Shown here one piece after another: positions 52,687 through 61,923 of a stretch of 64,000 nt of DNA. Source of the DNA: an uncultured Alistipes sp. (GTDB lineage Bacteria; Bacteroidota; Bacteroidia; Bacteroidales; Rikenellaceae); contig CALUNG010000003.1 in NCBI GenBank assembly GCA_944321955.1, forward strand, positions 1-64,000, given 5' to 3'. The position numbers were made by a program, and so were the translations under genes. Position 1 is the first letter of the stretch, and every line of letters starts with the position of its first letter. The notes below the pieces were generated by a model, which saw only the letters and a list, made by a program, of their open reading frames with translations, searched no databases and was not told the DNA's origin.

Positions 52687-55515
52687 ATGTTCGACAAGTT
52701 CGCCGACAGACACATCGGCACAAGCAGCAACAGCAAGGACCTCAAGGAGATGCTCGACGTCATAGGAGTAAAGTCCGTCGACGAGCTGATTTCGCAGGTC
52801 ATCCCGCAATCCATCAGACTCAAGAAGCCTCTCAATCTTCCGAAGGAGGGCATGAGCGAGTACGAATTCGCCGGTCACATACGTGCGCTGGCCGACAAGA
52901 ACCGCCAGTTCCGCTCGTTCATCGGCATGGGCTACTACCCCACGGCCGTACCGGCAGCCATCACACGCAACGTCTTCGAGAATCCGGCATGGTACACCTC
53001 CTATACTCCGTATCAGGCCGAGATTTCGCAGGGTCGTCTCGAGGCACTGCTCAACTTCCAGACGGCAATCATTTCGCTCACCGGTCTCGAGATAGCCAAC
53101 TGCTCGCTGCTCGACGAATCGACGGCTGCGGCCGAGGCGATGCTGATGATGTTCGCCATGCGTTCGCGCGAGGCGGTCAAGGAGGGACGTAACCAGCTCT
53201 TCGTCGACCGCAACATCTTCCCGCAGACGCTCGACCTGCTGCTCACCCGCAGCGAGCCGTTCGGCATAGAGCTTATCGTCGACGACCATGCCGAATACGA
53301 GTTCACCGGACGCGAGTTCGGTGCCATCGTACAGTATCCGGCGGCCGACGGCAAGGTATGCGACTACGAGGAGTTCACCGCGGCGGCGCATGCACACGGA
53401 GTAACGGTTACGGCCGTTGCCGACCTGCTGTCGCTGGCGCTGCTCAAGGCTCCGGGCGAGTGGGGCGCCGACATCGCCGTCGGAGGTACGCAGCGTCTGG
53501 GCTGCCCCATGGGATTCGGCGGACCGAGTGCAGGTTACATGGCTGCCAGAGAGGCTTTCAAGCGCAACATGCCGGGACGTATCATCGGCGTATCGGTCGA
53601 CCGCTGCGGACACCGTGCACTGCGCATGGCGCTGCAGATGCGCGAGCAGCACATCAAGCGTGAACGCGCCACATCGAACATCTGCACGGCCACGGCCCTG
53701 ATGGCATCGATGGTAGGATTCTACTGCGTCTACAACGGAGCCGAGGGTCTCAAGCGCGCCGCCATGACGGCACACCTCGCCGCCGTCAGCGCAGCAAAAG
53801 CCCTCGCGGTACTCGACTACAAACTTGCAAACACATCGTTCTTCGACACGATCGAAGTCGAGGCCGAGGCGGCCGTCATACAGTCGCTCGCCCTCGAACG
53901 CGGCATAAACTTCTACTATCCTTCGGACGAACGTGTCCACATCTCGTTCGACGAGGTGACCACTCCCGAAGAGGTCGAGACCGTCGCAGCCATATTCGCC
54001 GAGGCAAAGGGACGCAAGGCCAAAAGCGTCAAGATGGCGACCGAAGCCGAGATACTGCCTTCGCTGCAGCGCCGTTCGGCCATCCTTACAGAACCGGTAT
54101 TCAACCGCTACCGCTGCGAGAGCGACCTGATGCGCTACATCAAGCGTCTCGAGCTGCGCGACATATCACTTGCCAACTCGATGATCTCGCTCGGATCGTG
54201 CACCATGAAGCTCAACGCCGCGGCACTCATGCAGCCGCTGTCGCTGTCGGGATTCCAGAACATGCACCCGTTCGCACCGGCGGACCAGACCGAGGGCTAC
54301 ACCGAACTGATCACCGAACTCGAGCACGACCTTGCCACAATCACCGGATTCGCAGCCTGCACGCTGCAGCCCAACTCCGGTGCGGCAGGCGAATATACGG
54401 GTCTGATGGTCATACGTGCCTATCACCAGTCGCGCGGACAGGGATACCGCAACGTCATACTCATACCGGCATCGGCCCACGGAACCAATCCGGCATCGGC
54501 TGCAATGGCGGGCATGAAGATCGTGACGGTTGCATGCGACGCCGGCGGCAACATCGATGTCGACGACCTTCGCAAGAAGGCTCAGGAGTACAGCTCCGAG
54601 CTTTGCGGCCTGATGGTCACCTACCCTTCGACACACGGAATATTCGAGACGCGCATACGCGACATAATAGATGCCGTGCATGATGCCGGCGGTCAGGTCT
54701 ACATGGACGGTGCAAACATGAATGCACAGGTCGGACTGACCAACCCGGGATATATCGGAGCTGACGTCTGCCACCTCAACCTGCACAAGACCTTCGCCAT
54801 GCCTCACGGCGGCGGCGGTCCGGGCGTAGGTCCCGTATGCGTGGCCGAACATCTGGCAAAGTTCTTGCCGACACACCCTATAGTAGCTACCGGAGGCGAA
54901 GAGGGCATTACGGCCGTGGCTGCGGCCCCGTGGGGTTCGGCCATGCTGCTGCCCATCACCTACGGTTACATAAAGATGCTGGGCGAGAACGGACTGCGAC
55001 GCGCCACCGAAATGGCCATCGTCAACGCCAACTACATGTCGGCGGCCCTGGCAGGCGAATACCGCACCTACTACACGGGCGAGACCGGACGCGTGGGTCA
55101 CGAGATGATCCTCGACCTGACGATGTTCAAGAAGGAGTACGGTGTCGACTGCGGCGACATAGCCCACCGACTGATGGACTACGGATTCCATGCCCCGACG
55201 CTCTCGTTCCCCGTGCACGAGACGCTGATGGTCGAGCCTACGGAGAGCGAACCCAAGGCCGAAATGGATCGTTTCATCGAGTCGCTCGTACAAATCAAGC
55301 GCGAATGCGAAGCCATAAAGGGCGAAGCGGACAACATCGTTGCCAACGCACCCCATACGGCATTCGAGATCGCGGGCGAATGGACGCATCCCTACACTCG
55401 CGAGCAGGCTGCATTCCCGCTCGAATGGGTACGTACATCGAAGTTCTTCCCCTACGTCACCAAGATAGACAACGGTTACGGCGACCGCAATCTGGTCTGC
55501 CGCAACGAAGAGTAG
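52687..55515 (+). CDS. gcvP: Glycine dehydrogenase (decarboxylating), P protein of the glycine cleavage system
   Basis: 942 residues, a fused alpha-beta P protein. It decarboxylates glycine with pyridoxal phosphate. The PLP-lysine motif is HLNLHKTFAMPHGGGGPGVG-like near residue 700; LGSCTMKLNAAALM and GFAACTLQPNSGAAGEY lie in the second half; FIGMGYY lies in the first. Length is normal. gcvT, gcvH and lpd are not in this window. Confidence 0.97.
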   Translation: MFDKFADRHIGTSSNSKDLKEMLDVIGVKSVDELISQVIPQSIRLKKPLNLPKEGMSEYEFAGHIRALADKNRQFRSFIGMGYYPTAVPAAITRNVFENPAWYTSYTPYQAEISQGRLEALLNFQTAIISLTGLEIANCSLLDESTAAAEAMLMMFAMRSREAVKEGRNQLFVDRNIFPQTLDLLLTRSEPFGIELIVDDHAEYEFTGREFGAIVQYPAADGKVCDYEEFTAAAHAHGVTVTAVADLLSLALLKAPGEWGADIAVGGTQRLGCPMGFGGPSAGYMAAREAFKRNMPGRIIGVSVDRCGHRALRMALQMREQHIKRERATSNICTATALMASMVGFYCVYNGAEGLKRAAMTAHLAAVSAAKALAVLDYKLANTSFFDTIEVEAEAAVIQSLALERGINFYYPSDERVHISFDEVTTPEEVETVAAIFAEAKGRKAKSVKMATEAEILPSLQRRSAILTEPVFNRYRCESDLMRYIKRLELRDISLANSMISLGSCTMKLNAAALMQPLSLSGFQNMHPFAPADQTEGYTELITELEHDLATITGFAACTLQPNSGAAGEYTGLMVIRAYHQSRGQGYRNVILIPASAHGTNPASAAMAGMKIVTVACDAGGNIDVDDLRKKAQEYSSELCGLMVTYPSTHGIFETRIRDIIDAVHDAGGQVYMDGANMNAQVGLTNPGYIGADVCHLNLHKTFAMPHGGGGPGVGPVCVAEHLAKFLPTHPIVATGGEEGITAVAAAPWGSAMLLPITYGYIKMLGENGLRRATEMAIVNANYMSAALAGEYRTYYTGETGRVGHEMILDLTMFKKEYGVDCGDIAHRLMDYGFHAPTLSFPVHETLMVEPTESEPKAEMDRFIESLVQIKRECEAIKGEADNIVANAPHTAFEIAGEWTHPYTREQAAFPLEWVRTSKFFPYVTKIDNGYGDRNLVCRNEE

Positions 55516-55579
55516 ACGAAGGAGGAGACACAGGATACGGAAACACATTTTTTATTCACAAACAACACTTACAGACAAA

Positions 55580-56164
55580 ATGAAAGTAGACAAGAACAAG
55601 ATGGTGGCTGTACATTACAAGCTTACCGTAGACGGACAGATAGCCGACCAGTCGAAACCCGATGCTCCGCTGGAGTTCATTTGCGGCACGGGCATGCTGC
55701 TGCCCAAATTCGAGGAGGCTGTGATGGGCAAGTCCGCAGGAGATAAGGTATCGTTCACGCTCGAACCGAAGGACGGTTACGGCGAGGTTATTCCCGAGGC
55801 CGTAGTGGAGCTTCCCAAGACCGTCTTCATGATGGACGGCAAGATCGCCGAGGAAATTCTCTTCGTCGGCAGCCAGGTGCCCATGAGCGACGCCAACGGC
55901 AACCGCATGATCGGCGTGATCACGGAAGTGAAGCCCGACAGCGTGAAGATGGACTTCAACCACCCGATGGCCGGCAAGACCCTCAATTTCGACGTGGAGG
56001 TTGTATCGGTACGCGACGTCACGCCCGAAGACCTTGCATCGAAGGGCGGCTGCCACTGCCACGACTGCGACTGCGGCGACCATGAGTGCGGAGATCACGA
56101 GTGCGGCGACCACGAGTGCGGAGATCACGAGTGCAGCGATCACGAATGCGGTCACTGCCACTGA
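55580..56164 (+). CDS. slyD: FKBP-type peptidyl-prolyl isomerase SlyD with metal-binding tail
   Basis: 194 residues. The FKBP domain starts KMVAVHYKLTVDGQIADQS and GTGMLLPKFEEAVMGKSAGD, and is split by an insert-in-flap region typical of SlyD. From about residue 157 the tail is built of Cys, His, Asp and Glu (KGGCHCHDCDCGDHEC..., then GDHEC repeated). SlyD tails bind nickel and other metals for hydrogenase or metal homeostasis. The tail here consists of near-identical 15-base units in tandem, so its length may vary. Confidence 0.92.
   Translation: MKVDKNKMVAVHYKLTVDGQIADQSKPDAPLEFICGTGMLLPKFEEAVMGKSAGDKVSFTLEPKDGYGEVIPEAVVELPKTVFMMDGKIAEEILFVGSQVPMSDANGNRMIGVITEVKPDSVKMDFNHPMAGKTLNFDVEVVSVRDVTPEDLASKGGCHCHDCDCGDHECGDHECGDHECGDHECSDHECGHCH
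56080..56151 (+). repeat. 15-base tandem repeats in the SlyD tail
   Basis: GAxCAxGAGTGCGGx units encode (G/S)DHEC five times in a row. Confidence 0.8.
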
Positions 56165-56195
56165 TCGGCGAGCATGACTGCATAACACCGCGGAG

Positions 56196-57347
56196 ATGCT
56201 TCTGACAACACCGCAATACATCAAGGCATTGAATGACACCTACGGTCTTACGCGGACTCTGGGTGTCATCGATGTTTTACGCGATGCCGAAGGGCGTCCG
56301 GACTTTCGCGTAGGCAACAGTTCCGTCATATTCCGGATACGTCACAAAGGACGCACGTGCATGCTCAAGTGCTATACGCGTCCCAAGCGGAACCTGCGCA
56401 AGATATACGGCGACCGCTGTCTTCATGACGAGCTGTACATACACACCGACCGATGCCACGGCGAATGGGTGGACGTTGTTCTCGACAAGTGGATCGAGGG
56501 CGAGACGCTCCAGAAATACCTGGAACGATACGGCGACGACCGTGAACGCATGGCTTCGGCGGCCACGGCCTTCGACCGTATGGCGCTGAAGCTGCTCGGC
56601 GAAGAGTGGGCGCACGGCGACCTGAAACCCGAGAACATCATCATCGATGACGACGGAGAGCTGCACCTCATCGATTTCGATGCCATGTTCAGGCCCGAAT
56701 TTGCCGGGCAGTGCAGTGAAGAGACCGGAACTGCAGCCTATCAGCACCCGTCACGCACGACCGAATATTTCGACAAGTCGATAGACGACTACCCGATAGC
56801 GCTTATCTCCACGGCGCTGCACGCTTTGGCCGTCGACCCGACGCTGCGCGAGCGGTACAATGTCGAAGAGATACTGCTCATCGACCCGCGCGAAGCTACG
56901 GGTGTCGGGAGCCAGGCCCTGAACGAGATTATCGCACTGTTCGCGACAAAAGGCATGGCGGTGCAGTACCGCATTGCAAGACTGCTGCGTTCGCACATTC
57001 CGATGCTGTTCGGACTGAAGCAACTGATGCGGTATGCCACAAAGGACATAGACCGCGAACTGAGGCCCCTTCAAATCGAAAACCTCGACGGACTGTGGGG
57101 ATATGCGGCCGACGGAGAGTTCTGCATACCGCCGCTGTACGACTCGGGATTCGATTTCAGCGAAGGAGTTGCATCGGTACAGCTTGGCGACTGCTGGAGC
57201 TACATAAACGGCAGCGGCGAGGCCGTTATATGCTGCGGCCGCTGCAAGGCTGCAAAACCGTTCCGCAACGGACGCGCAACCGTCATCAAGGACGGAAAGA
57301 GATACTCTATGGACTATGCGGGCAATCTCCATGAATTGGAATATTGA
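56196..57347 (+). CDS. Protein-kinase-like protein with WG repeats
   Basis: 383 residues. A kinase-like core: candidate ATP-binding lysine K58 (CMLKCY), catalytic loop HGDLKPENI (140-148, aspartate D142 and asparagine N147), metal-binding DFD in place of DFG (160-162), and TAAYQHPSRTTEYFDKSIDDYP in the activation segment. No glycine-rich loop is clear. From about 285 the C-terminus has WG-type repeats (LDGLWGYAADGEFCIPPLYD; DGKRYSMDYAGN). It could be an active Ser/Thr or small-molecule kinase. It starts the run of DUF4954, vWA and pseudokinase genes. Confidence 0.8.
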   Translation: MLLTTPQYIKALNDTYGLTRTLGVIDVLRDAEGRPDFRVGNSSVIFRIRHKGRTCMLKCYTRPKRNLRKIYGDRCLHDELYIHTDRCHGEWVDVVLDKWIEGETLQKYLERYGDDRERMASAATAFDRMALKLLGEEWAHGDLKPENIIIDDDGELHLIDFDAMFRPEFAGQCSEETGTAAYQHPSRTTEYFDKSIDDYPIALISTALHALAVDPTLRERYNVEEILLIDPREATGVGSQALNEIIALFATKGMAVQYRIARLLRSHIPMLFGLKQLMRYATKDIDRELRPLQIENLDGLWGYAADGEFCIPPLYDSGFDFSEGVASVQLGDCWSYINGSGEAVICCGRCKAAKPFRNGRATVIKDGKRYSMDYAGNLHELEY

Positions 57348-57366
57348 AAGCGAATCCCTATATTTG
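57336..57366 (+). promoter_or_regulatory. Promoter of the DUF4954-vWA-pseudokinase-trxB-rnz run
   Basis: TTG at 57336-57338, 20 bases, then TATATTTG at 57359-57366, partly inside the kinase gene end. Full consensus; the ATG follows at 57381. Confidence 0.7.
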
Positions 57367-57380
57367 CATGATACAAGCAA

Positions 57381-59114
57381 ATGAAGGCAACGATTTTCAG
57401 AAAGCCGACAGACGATGAGATACGCGTTCTGGAGGCTGCAGGCAACAGGGCCGACGACTGGTCGGCCGTAGAGGTCGCCGACGGATTCGATCCGTCGCAG
57501 GTGACCGGCTGCAGGCTACACGGAGTCGTGCGCCTGGGACGTAACGTCACGCTGCGCAACTCCGAAATAACGAACTACGAGATATGCGACGGAGCTACCG
57601 TCGAGAACGTCATGGAGCTTGCATGCCGTCATGAAAGCCGGTTCGGCAACGGTGTGAAGGTCGCCACGATGAACGAGAACGAAGGACGCTGCGTAACCAT
57701 CTGCGAGGGACTGACGGCACAGGAGGGATATATCGCCGCCGCGTACCGTCACCGCACCAAAACCGTTGAACGGCTGACCGCCATGGCCGAAGCCGTGGCC
57801 GACAGCCGCAGATCAAATGTAGGCCGTATCGGCGAAGGCTCTCGCATAAGCGGAGCACGAATCATCCGCGAAGTGAATTTCGGCCGCAACGTAACTGTCG
57901 ACGGCTGCTCGATACTCCAGAACGGCACCGTCGGCGACGACTCGTTCATCGGCGTGGATGTCAAGGCCTACGACTTCATCACGGCCCGCGGCGCCCGCAT
58001 CGACAACGGAACCATCATCGAACGCTGCTTCATAGGCGAGTCCGTAATCATGGACAAGGGGTTCTCGGCCAGCGAATCGCTCTTCTTCGCCAATTCGCAC
58101 TGCGAGAACGGCGAGGCCGCGTCGATATTCGCCGGCCCCTACACGGTTTCGCACCACAAGTCGACGCTGCTCATTGCAGGCATGTTCTCGTTCTTCAATG
58201 CCGGCAGCGGCTCGAACCAGAGCAACCACCTCTTCAAGAGCGGAGCCGTGCATCAGGCCGTACATCTTCGCGGCTGCAAGTTCGCCAGCGGCGCATACAT
58301 CATGTCGCCGGCCATAGAGGCTCCCTTCACGATGGTTCTCGGCCACCACTCGCGTCATCACGACATAGCCGATCTGCCCTACTCGTACCTTATCGAGAAC
58401 AACGGCCGTTCGATGCTGATACCGGGCGCCAACCTCACCAGCTACGGCACGGTACGCGACATCGAGAAGTGGCCCAAACGCGACAAACGCATCGACAAGA
58501 GCGACACGATAAATTTCGAGGAGTACAACCCCTATATCACCGGCAAACTTATACGCGGCCTCAATATACTCAACAGGCTGCAGGAGGAGAACCCCGTGAC
58601 GGAGCTCTACGGCTACAACAAGATATTCATCAAGGCCGCAAACCTGCGTCGCGGCATAAAGCTGTACAACAAGTGCATCGTGGCGGCTCTCGGAGCGATG
58701 TTGCGCGACGGGCGCCCATCGGATCTCGACGGACGCGGCGAATGGGTCGACCTGTCGGGGCAGTTCATCACCAAGAGCGCGCTGAACGACATGCTCGATG
58801 CCGTCGACAGCGGCGAAACAGGGACGCTCGGAGAACTCGACCGCCGGCTCAAGGAGTTTGCGGCCCACTATGCCGACCGTGCATACAGCTGGGCCTTCGA
58901 TACCCTTGCCAAAATTATCGGACATACGCCAGACGCCGAAGAGGTGAAGGATACGATAACCTCGGGCGAAAACATACACGCCTCGCTGCGAGCCATTACC
59001 GACGACGACCGCCGCAAGGACTGCTCGATCGAGATGAGCGTCGGCTACGGCATAGACTGCGATACGCTCGACGAACGCGAACTCGATTACAAGGCCGTAA
59101 GAGGTCTTGAATAG
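57381..59114 (+). CDS. DUF4954 family protein (left-handed beta-helix type)
   Basis: 577 residues. The middle has hexapeptide-like repeat stretches (GCRLHGVVRLGRNVTLRNSEI; GEGSRISGARIIREVNFGRN; FIGESVIMDKGFSASESLFF), as in acyl- and nucleotidyltransferases with a left-handed beta-helix. Other conserved parts are GSNQSNHLFKSGAVHQ and GHHSRHHDIADLPYSYL. DUF4954 proteins are common in Bacteroidales, with the activity unsettled. Here it lies 33 bases after a kinase-like gene and 19 before the vWA gene. Confidence 0.82.
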   Translation: MKATIFRKPTDDEIRVLEAAGNRADDWSAVEVADGFDPSQVTGCRLHGVVRLGRNVTLRNSEITNYEICDGATVENVMELACRHESRFGNGVKVATMNENEGRCVTICEGLTAQEGYIAAAYRHRTKTVERLTAMAEAVADSRRSNVGRIGEGSRISGARIIREVNFGRNVTVDGCSILQNGTVGDDSFIGVDVKAYDFITARGARIDNGTIIERCFIGESVIMDKGFSASESLFFANSHCENGEAASIFAGPYTVSHHKSTLLIAGMFSFFNAGSGSNQSNHLFKSGAVHQAVHLRGCKFASGAYIMSPAIEAPFTMVLGHHSRHHDIADLPYSYLIENNGRSMLIPGANLTSYGTVRDIEKWPKRDKRIDKSDTINFEEYNPYITGKLIRGLNILNRLQEENPVTELYGYNKIFIKAANLRRGIKLYNKCIVAALGAMLRDGRPSDLDGRGEWVDLSGQFITKSALNDMLDAVDSGETGTLGELDRRLKEFAAHYADRAYSWAFDTLAKIIGHTPDAEEVKDTITSGENIHASLRAITDDDRRKDCSIEMSVGYGIDCDTLDERELDYKAVRGLE

Positions 59115-59133
59115 ACACTGACCCGAATAAAAC

Positions 59134-59991
59134 ATGTACGAACAGGAGATAACACGCCGTCACCGCACGGCTTTCGTCATAGCCATCGACCAGTCACAGT
59201 CGATGCTCGAGGAGCTGCAGTTCGACGGCCGCAAGATGTCGAAGGCCGCCGCCGTGGCTGAGGTTACCAACAATCTGCTCAACGAGCTGATCATGCGCGC
59301 ACGCCGCGACGACGGCATACGCGACTATTACGACATTGCGCTTATAGGCTATGCCGGCAATGAGGTCACGCCGCTGATCGATCTCAAGCGCGTGTTCGTA
59401 CCCGTAGGTGAACTGGAGCTCTATGCTCCGGCAATTGCCCGCGTCTCGACCGAACGGGTGCTGCCCGACGGAAGCCCGTCGATCTGTATAGAGGAGTGTC
59501 CGCTTTGGGTCGCTCCGCGGGCCGAGGGCGACACCCCGATGTACGAGGCACTGCTTTACGTACGCGACATGGTCGACGCATGGTGCCGCAAACCGCAGAA
59601 TATCGACAGTTTTCCGCCGGTAGTCTTCAACATCACCGACGGCGAAGCGTCGGACTGCGACGAGCGCGAACTGCTCGACGTGGCCAACCGCATCAAGTCG
59701 CTGGAGACGAGCGACGGCAACGTCCTGCTGATAAACATACACATATCGTCAAATCCGCTGGTTCGTTCGGTGATATTTCCCACCGTCGAGGAGGCCGACA
59801 CCGAAAACCGCTATGCACGCATTCTGGCCGAGGCATCGAGCATCATGCCCGAACCTTTCAACGAACTGATACGCATGCAGCGCGGCGACTTCTGTCCGCC
59901 GCCGTACTACGGCATGAGCTACAACGCCTCGATCGCCGAACTCATAACCATGCTCAATATCGGTTCGCGCAGCGTCACCGACATGAGATAA
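59134..59991 (+). CDS. vWA-domain protein, TerY-like
   Basis: 285 residues. A von Willebrand factor A domain with the metal-ion-dependent adhesion site DQSQS (D19-S23) near the start, the downstream Asp in VFNITDGEASDCDE, and the core strand FVIAIDQSQSM. It is cytoplasmic (no signal peptide). TerY-like vWA proteins often go with protein kinases (and PP2C phosphatases) in stress-response modules; here two kinase-like genes flank it. No phosphatase is seen. Confidence 0.85.
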   Translation: MYEQEITRRHRTAFVIAIDQSQSMLEELQFDGRKMSKAAAVAEVTNNLLNELIMRARRDDGIRDYYDIALIGYAGNEVTPLIDLKRVFVPVGELELYAPAIARVSTERVLPDGSPSICIEECPLWVAPRAEGDTPMYEALLYVRDMVDAWCRKPQNIDSFPPVVFNITDGEASDCDERELLDVANRIKSLETSDGNVLLINIHISSNPLVRSVIFPTVEEADTENRYARILAEASSIMPEPFNELIRMQRGDFCPPPYYGMSYNASIAELITMLNIGSRSVTDMR

Positions 59992-60004
59992 TCCGAACTG
60001 CCAC

Positions 60005-61009
60005 ATGATACCCACGATAACATCATTCGCCGAAGCCCTTGCACGTGGCGACAGCAGTTTCACCACACTGCACGGCATCAGATACGACGCCGGGAGTCGC
60101 GGTCACGAGATATCACGCACGTCGATGTTTGCCGAAGCACCTGTCACCATCGACGGTGTGCCATACCTGCTGTGCGTACCCCTCACCGACAGGGCCGCGG
60201 CCGAAGCCGAAAGGGCTGCCGAAGAGATACGCCGGTCGCGGTGTACGTTCCTGAGCGAATACCGCATTCTGCATGCCGAGATGGAGTTTCGCAATTCGAC
60301 CGGCAGGAACTGCCGTTGCGACGTGCTGCTGCATCGGCTGCCGCAGGGCGAGAGTCTCGACACGGCAGTTACGCATGTACCCACACGCCGGTTGAAGCAG
60401 GCACTCGATCTGTTGGCCGCACAGATGCTGGCTACGGGATTCGTTCACGGCAACCTCAAGCCGGCGAACCTGATATTCGGCGACGACGGCATGCTGCATC
60501 CCATCCGTTACGGCCATGCCCGCACGGGAGCCCCGGCCGGGGAGGTCGAAGCCGAGATCGAGGCGATCGAACGCTATATCGACCGTCATCACCATATTCC
60601 CGACATGGATGAAGAGTTGTTCGACGGCAAGGTTCTCCCGACGGGATCGCGCACCGACGAATTCGACGAGATAGACCCTCCGCACGACATGATGCGCCGC
60701 ATCAGGATCGGCAACCTCTACGGCTATGCCGACGCCGAAGGCCGCACGGCCATAGAGCCGCAATTCACATACGCCGAAAATTTCTGCGAGAACCGGGCCG
60801 TAGTCGAGACGGCAGCCGGAGCCGGAGTAATCGACCGTACGGGCCGACGCATCGTGGAGACACGCTACGACATGGCCGAGCGCGACGAGGAGAGCGGCTG
60901 TTTCATTGCCCGCAACGGCGAGGAGTGGTTCATGTTCGACTATTTCGGTCACGAAGAAGCACATTACGGAAACGAAAAAGCAAAAGCATACGAATATGGA
61001 AAATGTTAA
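60005..61009 (+). CDS. Pseudokinase-like protein with WG repeats
   Basis: 334 residues. A degraded kinase core: the catalytic loop reads HGNLKPANLIF (148-158), with Asn for the catalytic Asp, and the DFG position reads RYG (168-170). LLCVPL and a long helical stretch precede it. The C-terminal third (about 232-334) has WG-type repeats, IGNLYGYADAEGRTAIEPQF and EEWFMFDYFGHEE, like those of the active-looking kinase at 56196. It starts 13 bases after the vWA gene and its end overlaps trxB by 14 bases. It probably acts as a scaffold or allosteric partner. Confidence 0.78.
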   Translation: MIPTITSFAEALARGDSSFTTLHGIRYDAGSRGHEISRTSMFAEAPVTIDGVPYLLCVPLTDRAAAEAERAAEEIRRSRCTFLSEYRILHAEMEFRNSTGRNCRCDVLLHRLPQGESLDTAVTHVPTRRLKQALDLLAAQMLATGFVHGNLKPANLIFGDDGMLHPIRYGHARTGAPAGEVEAEIEAIERYIDRHHHIPDMDEELFDGKVLPTGSRTDEFDEIDPPHDMMRRIRIGNLYGYADAEGRTAIEPQFTYAENFCENRAVVETAAGAGVIDRTGRRIVETRYDMAERDEESGCFIARNGEEWFMFDYFGHEEAHYGNEKAKAYEYGKC

Positions 61010-61922
61010 ATGTCTGATCATCGGCAGCGGCCCCGCGGGCTATACGGCTGCCATATATACGTCGCGTGCGAACCTTTCGCCCGTGCTGTACGAAGGAATC
61101 GAGCCCGGCGGACAGCTTACGACGACAACCGAAATCGAGAACTTCCCGGGATACCCCGAAGGCGTTGACGGCAACGCCATGATGGCCGACCTGCGCAGGC
61201 AGGCCGAACGCTTCGGCACCGACATACGCACGGGTGTGGTGAGTTCGATAGACCTTTCGGCTCGTCCGTTCAAGGTCGTGGTCGACGGCGAGAAGGAGCT
61301 TTCGGCCGAGGCCGTCATCATAGCCACCGGCGCCAGCGCCCGCTATCTCGGACTTCCGTCCGAAGCCAAATACCGCGGCATGGGCGTGAGTGCCTGCGCC
61401 ACGTGCGACGGATTCTTCTATCGCAAGAAGGACGTTGCCGTCGTCGGCGGAGGTGATACGGCCTGCGAAGAGGCCACCTATCTGGCATCGCTGTGCCGCC
61501 ATGTCTACATGGTCGTACGCAAGCCCTTCCTGCGCGCATCGAAGGCGATGCAGGAGCGAGTATTCGCCACACCCAACATCGAAGTGCTGTTCGAATACAA
61601 TACGGCCGAAGTGCTGGGCGACGAGGACGGCGTAACCGGAGCACGGCTGGTACACTCCGACGGTTCGGAGCGTACGATAGCCATCGACGGCTTCTTCCTG
61701 GCCATAGGCCACCACCCCAACACAGAACTCTTCAAGGGACAGCTCGATCTCGACGCCGAGGGATACATCATAACCCAGGGCGCCACGTCGAAGACCAGTG
61801 TCGAAGGCGTCTTCGCCGCGGGCGACGTGAAGGATCCCCATTACCGTCAGGCAATCACGGCTGCAGGATCGGGTTGCGTGGCCGCTCTCGACTGCGAACG
61901 TTTCCTGCTCGCACAGAAATAG
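60996..61922 (+). CDS. trxB: Thioredoxin reductase
   Basis: 308 residues from the ATG at 60996, overlapping the pseudokinase gene by 14 bases. FAD-binding GSGPAGYTAAIYTSRA (10-25), redox pair CATC (C134, C137) in SACATCDGFFYRKKD, the NADPH motif VVGGGDTACEEATYL, and GVFAAGDVKDPHYRQ. It reduces thioredoxin with NADPH. An ATG further upstream is inside the pseudokinase gene and is not the start. The rnz gene starts one base after its stop. Confidence 0.96.
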   Translation: MENVKCLIIGSGPAGYTAAIYTSRANLSPVLYEGIEPGGQLTTTTEIENFPGYPEGVDGNAMMADLRRQAERFGTDIRTGVVSSIDLSARPFKVVVDGEKELSAEAVIIATGASARYLGLPSEAKYRGMGVSACATCDGFFYRKKDVAVVGGGDTACEEATYLASLCRHVYMVVRKPFLRASKAMQERVFATPNIEVLFEYNTAEVLGDEDGVTGARLVHSDGSERTIAIDGFFLAIGHHPNTELFKGQLDLDAEGYIITQGATSKTSVEGVFAAGDVKDPHYRQAITAAGSGCVAALDCERFLLAQK

Positions 61923-61923
61923 C

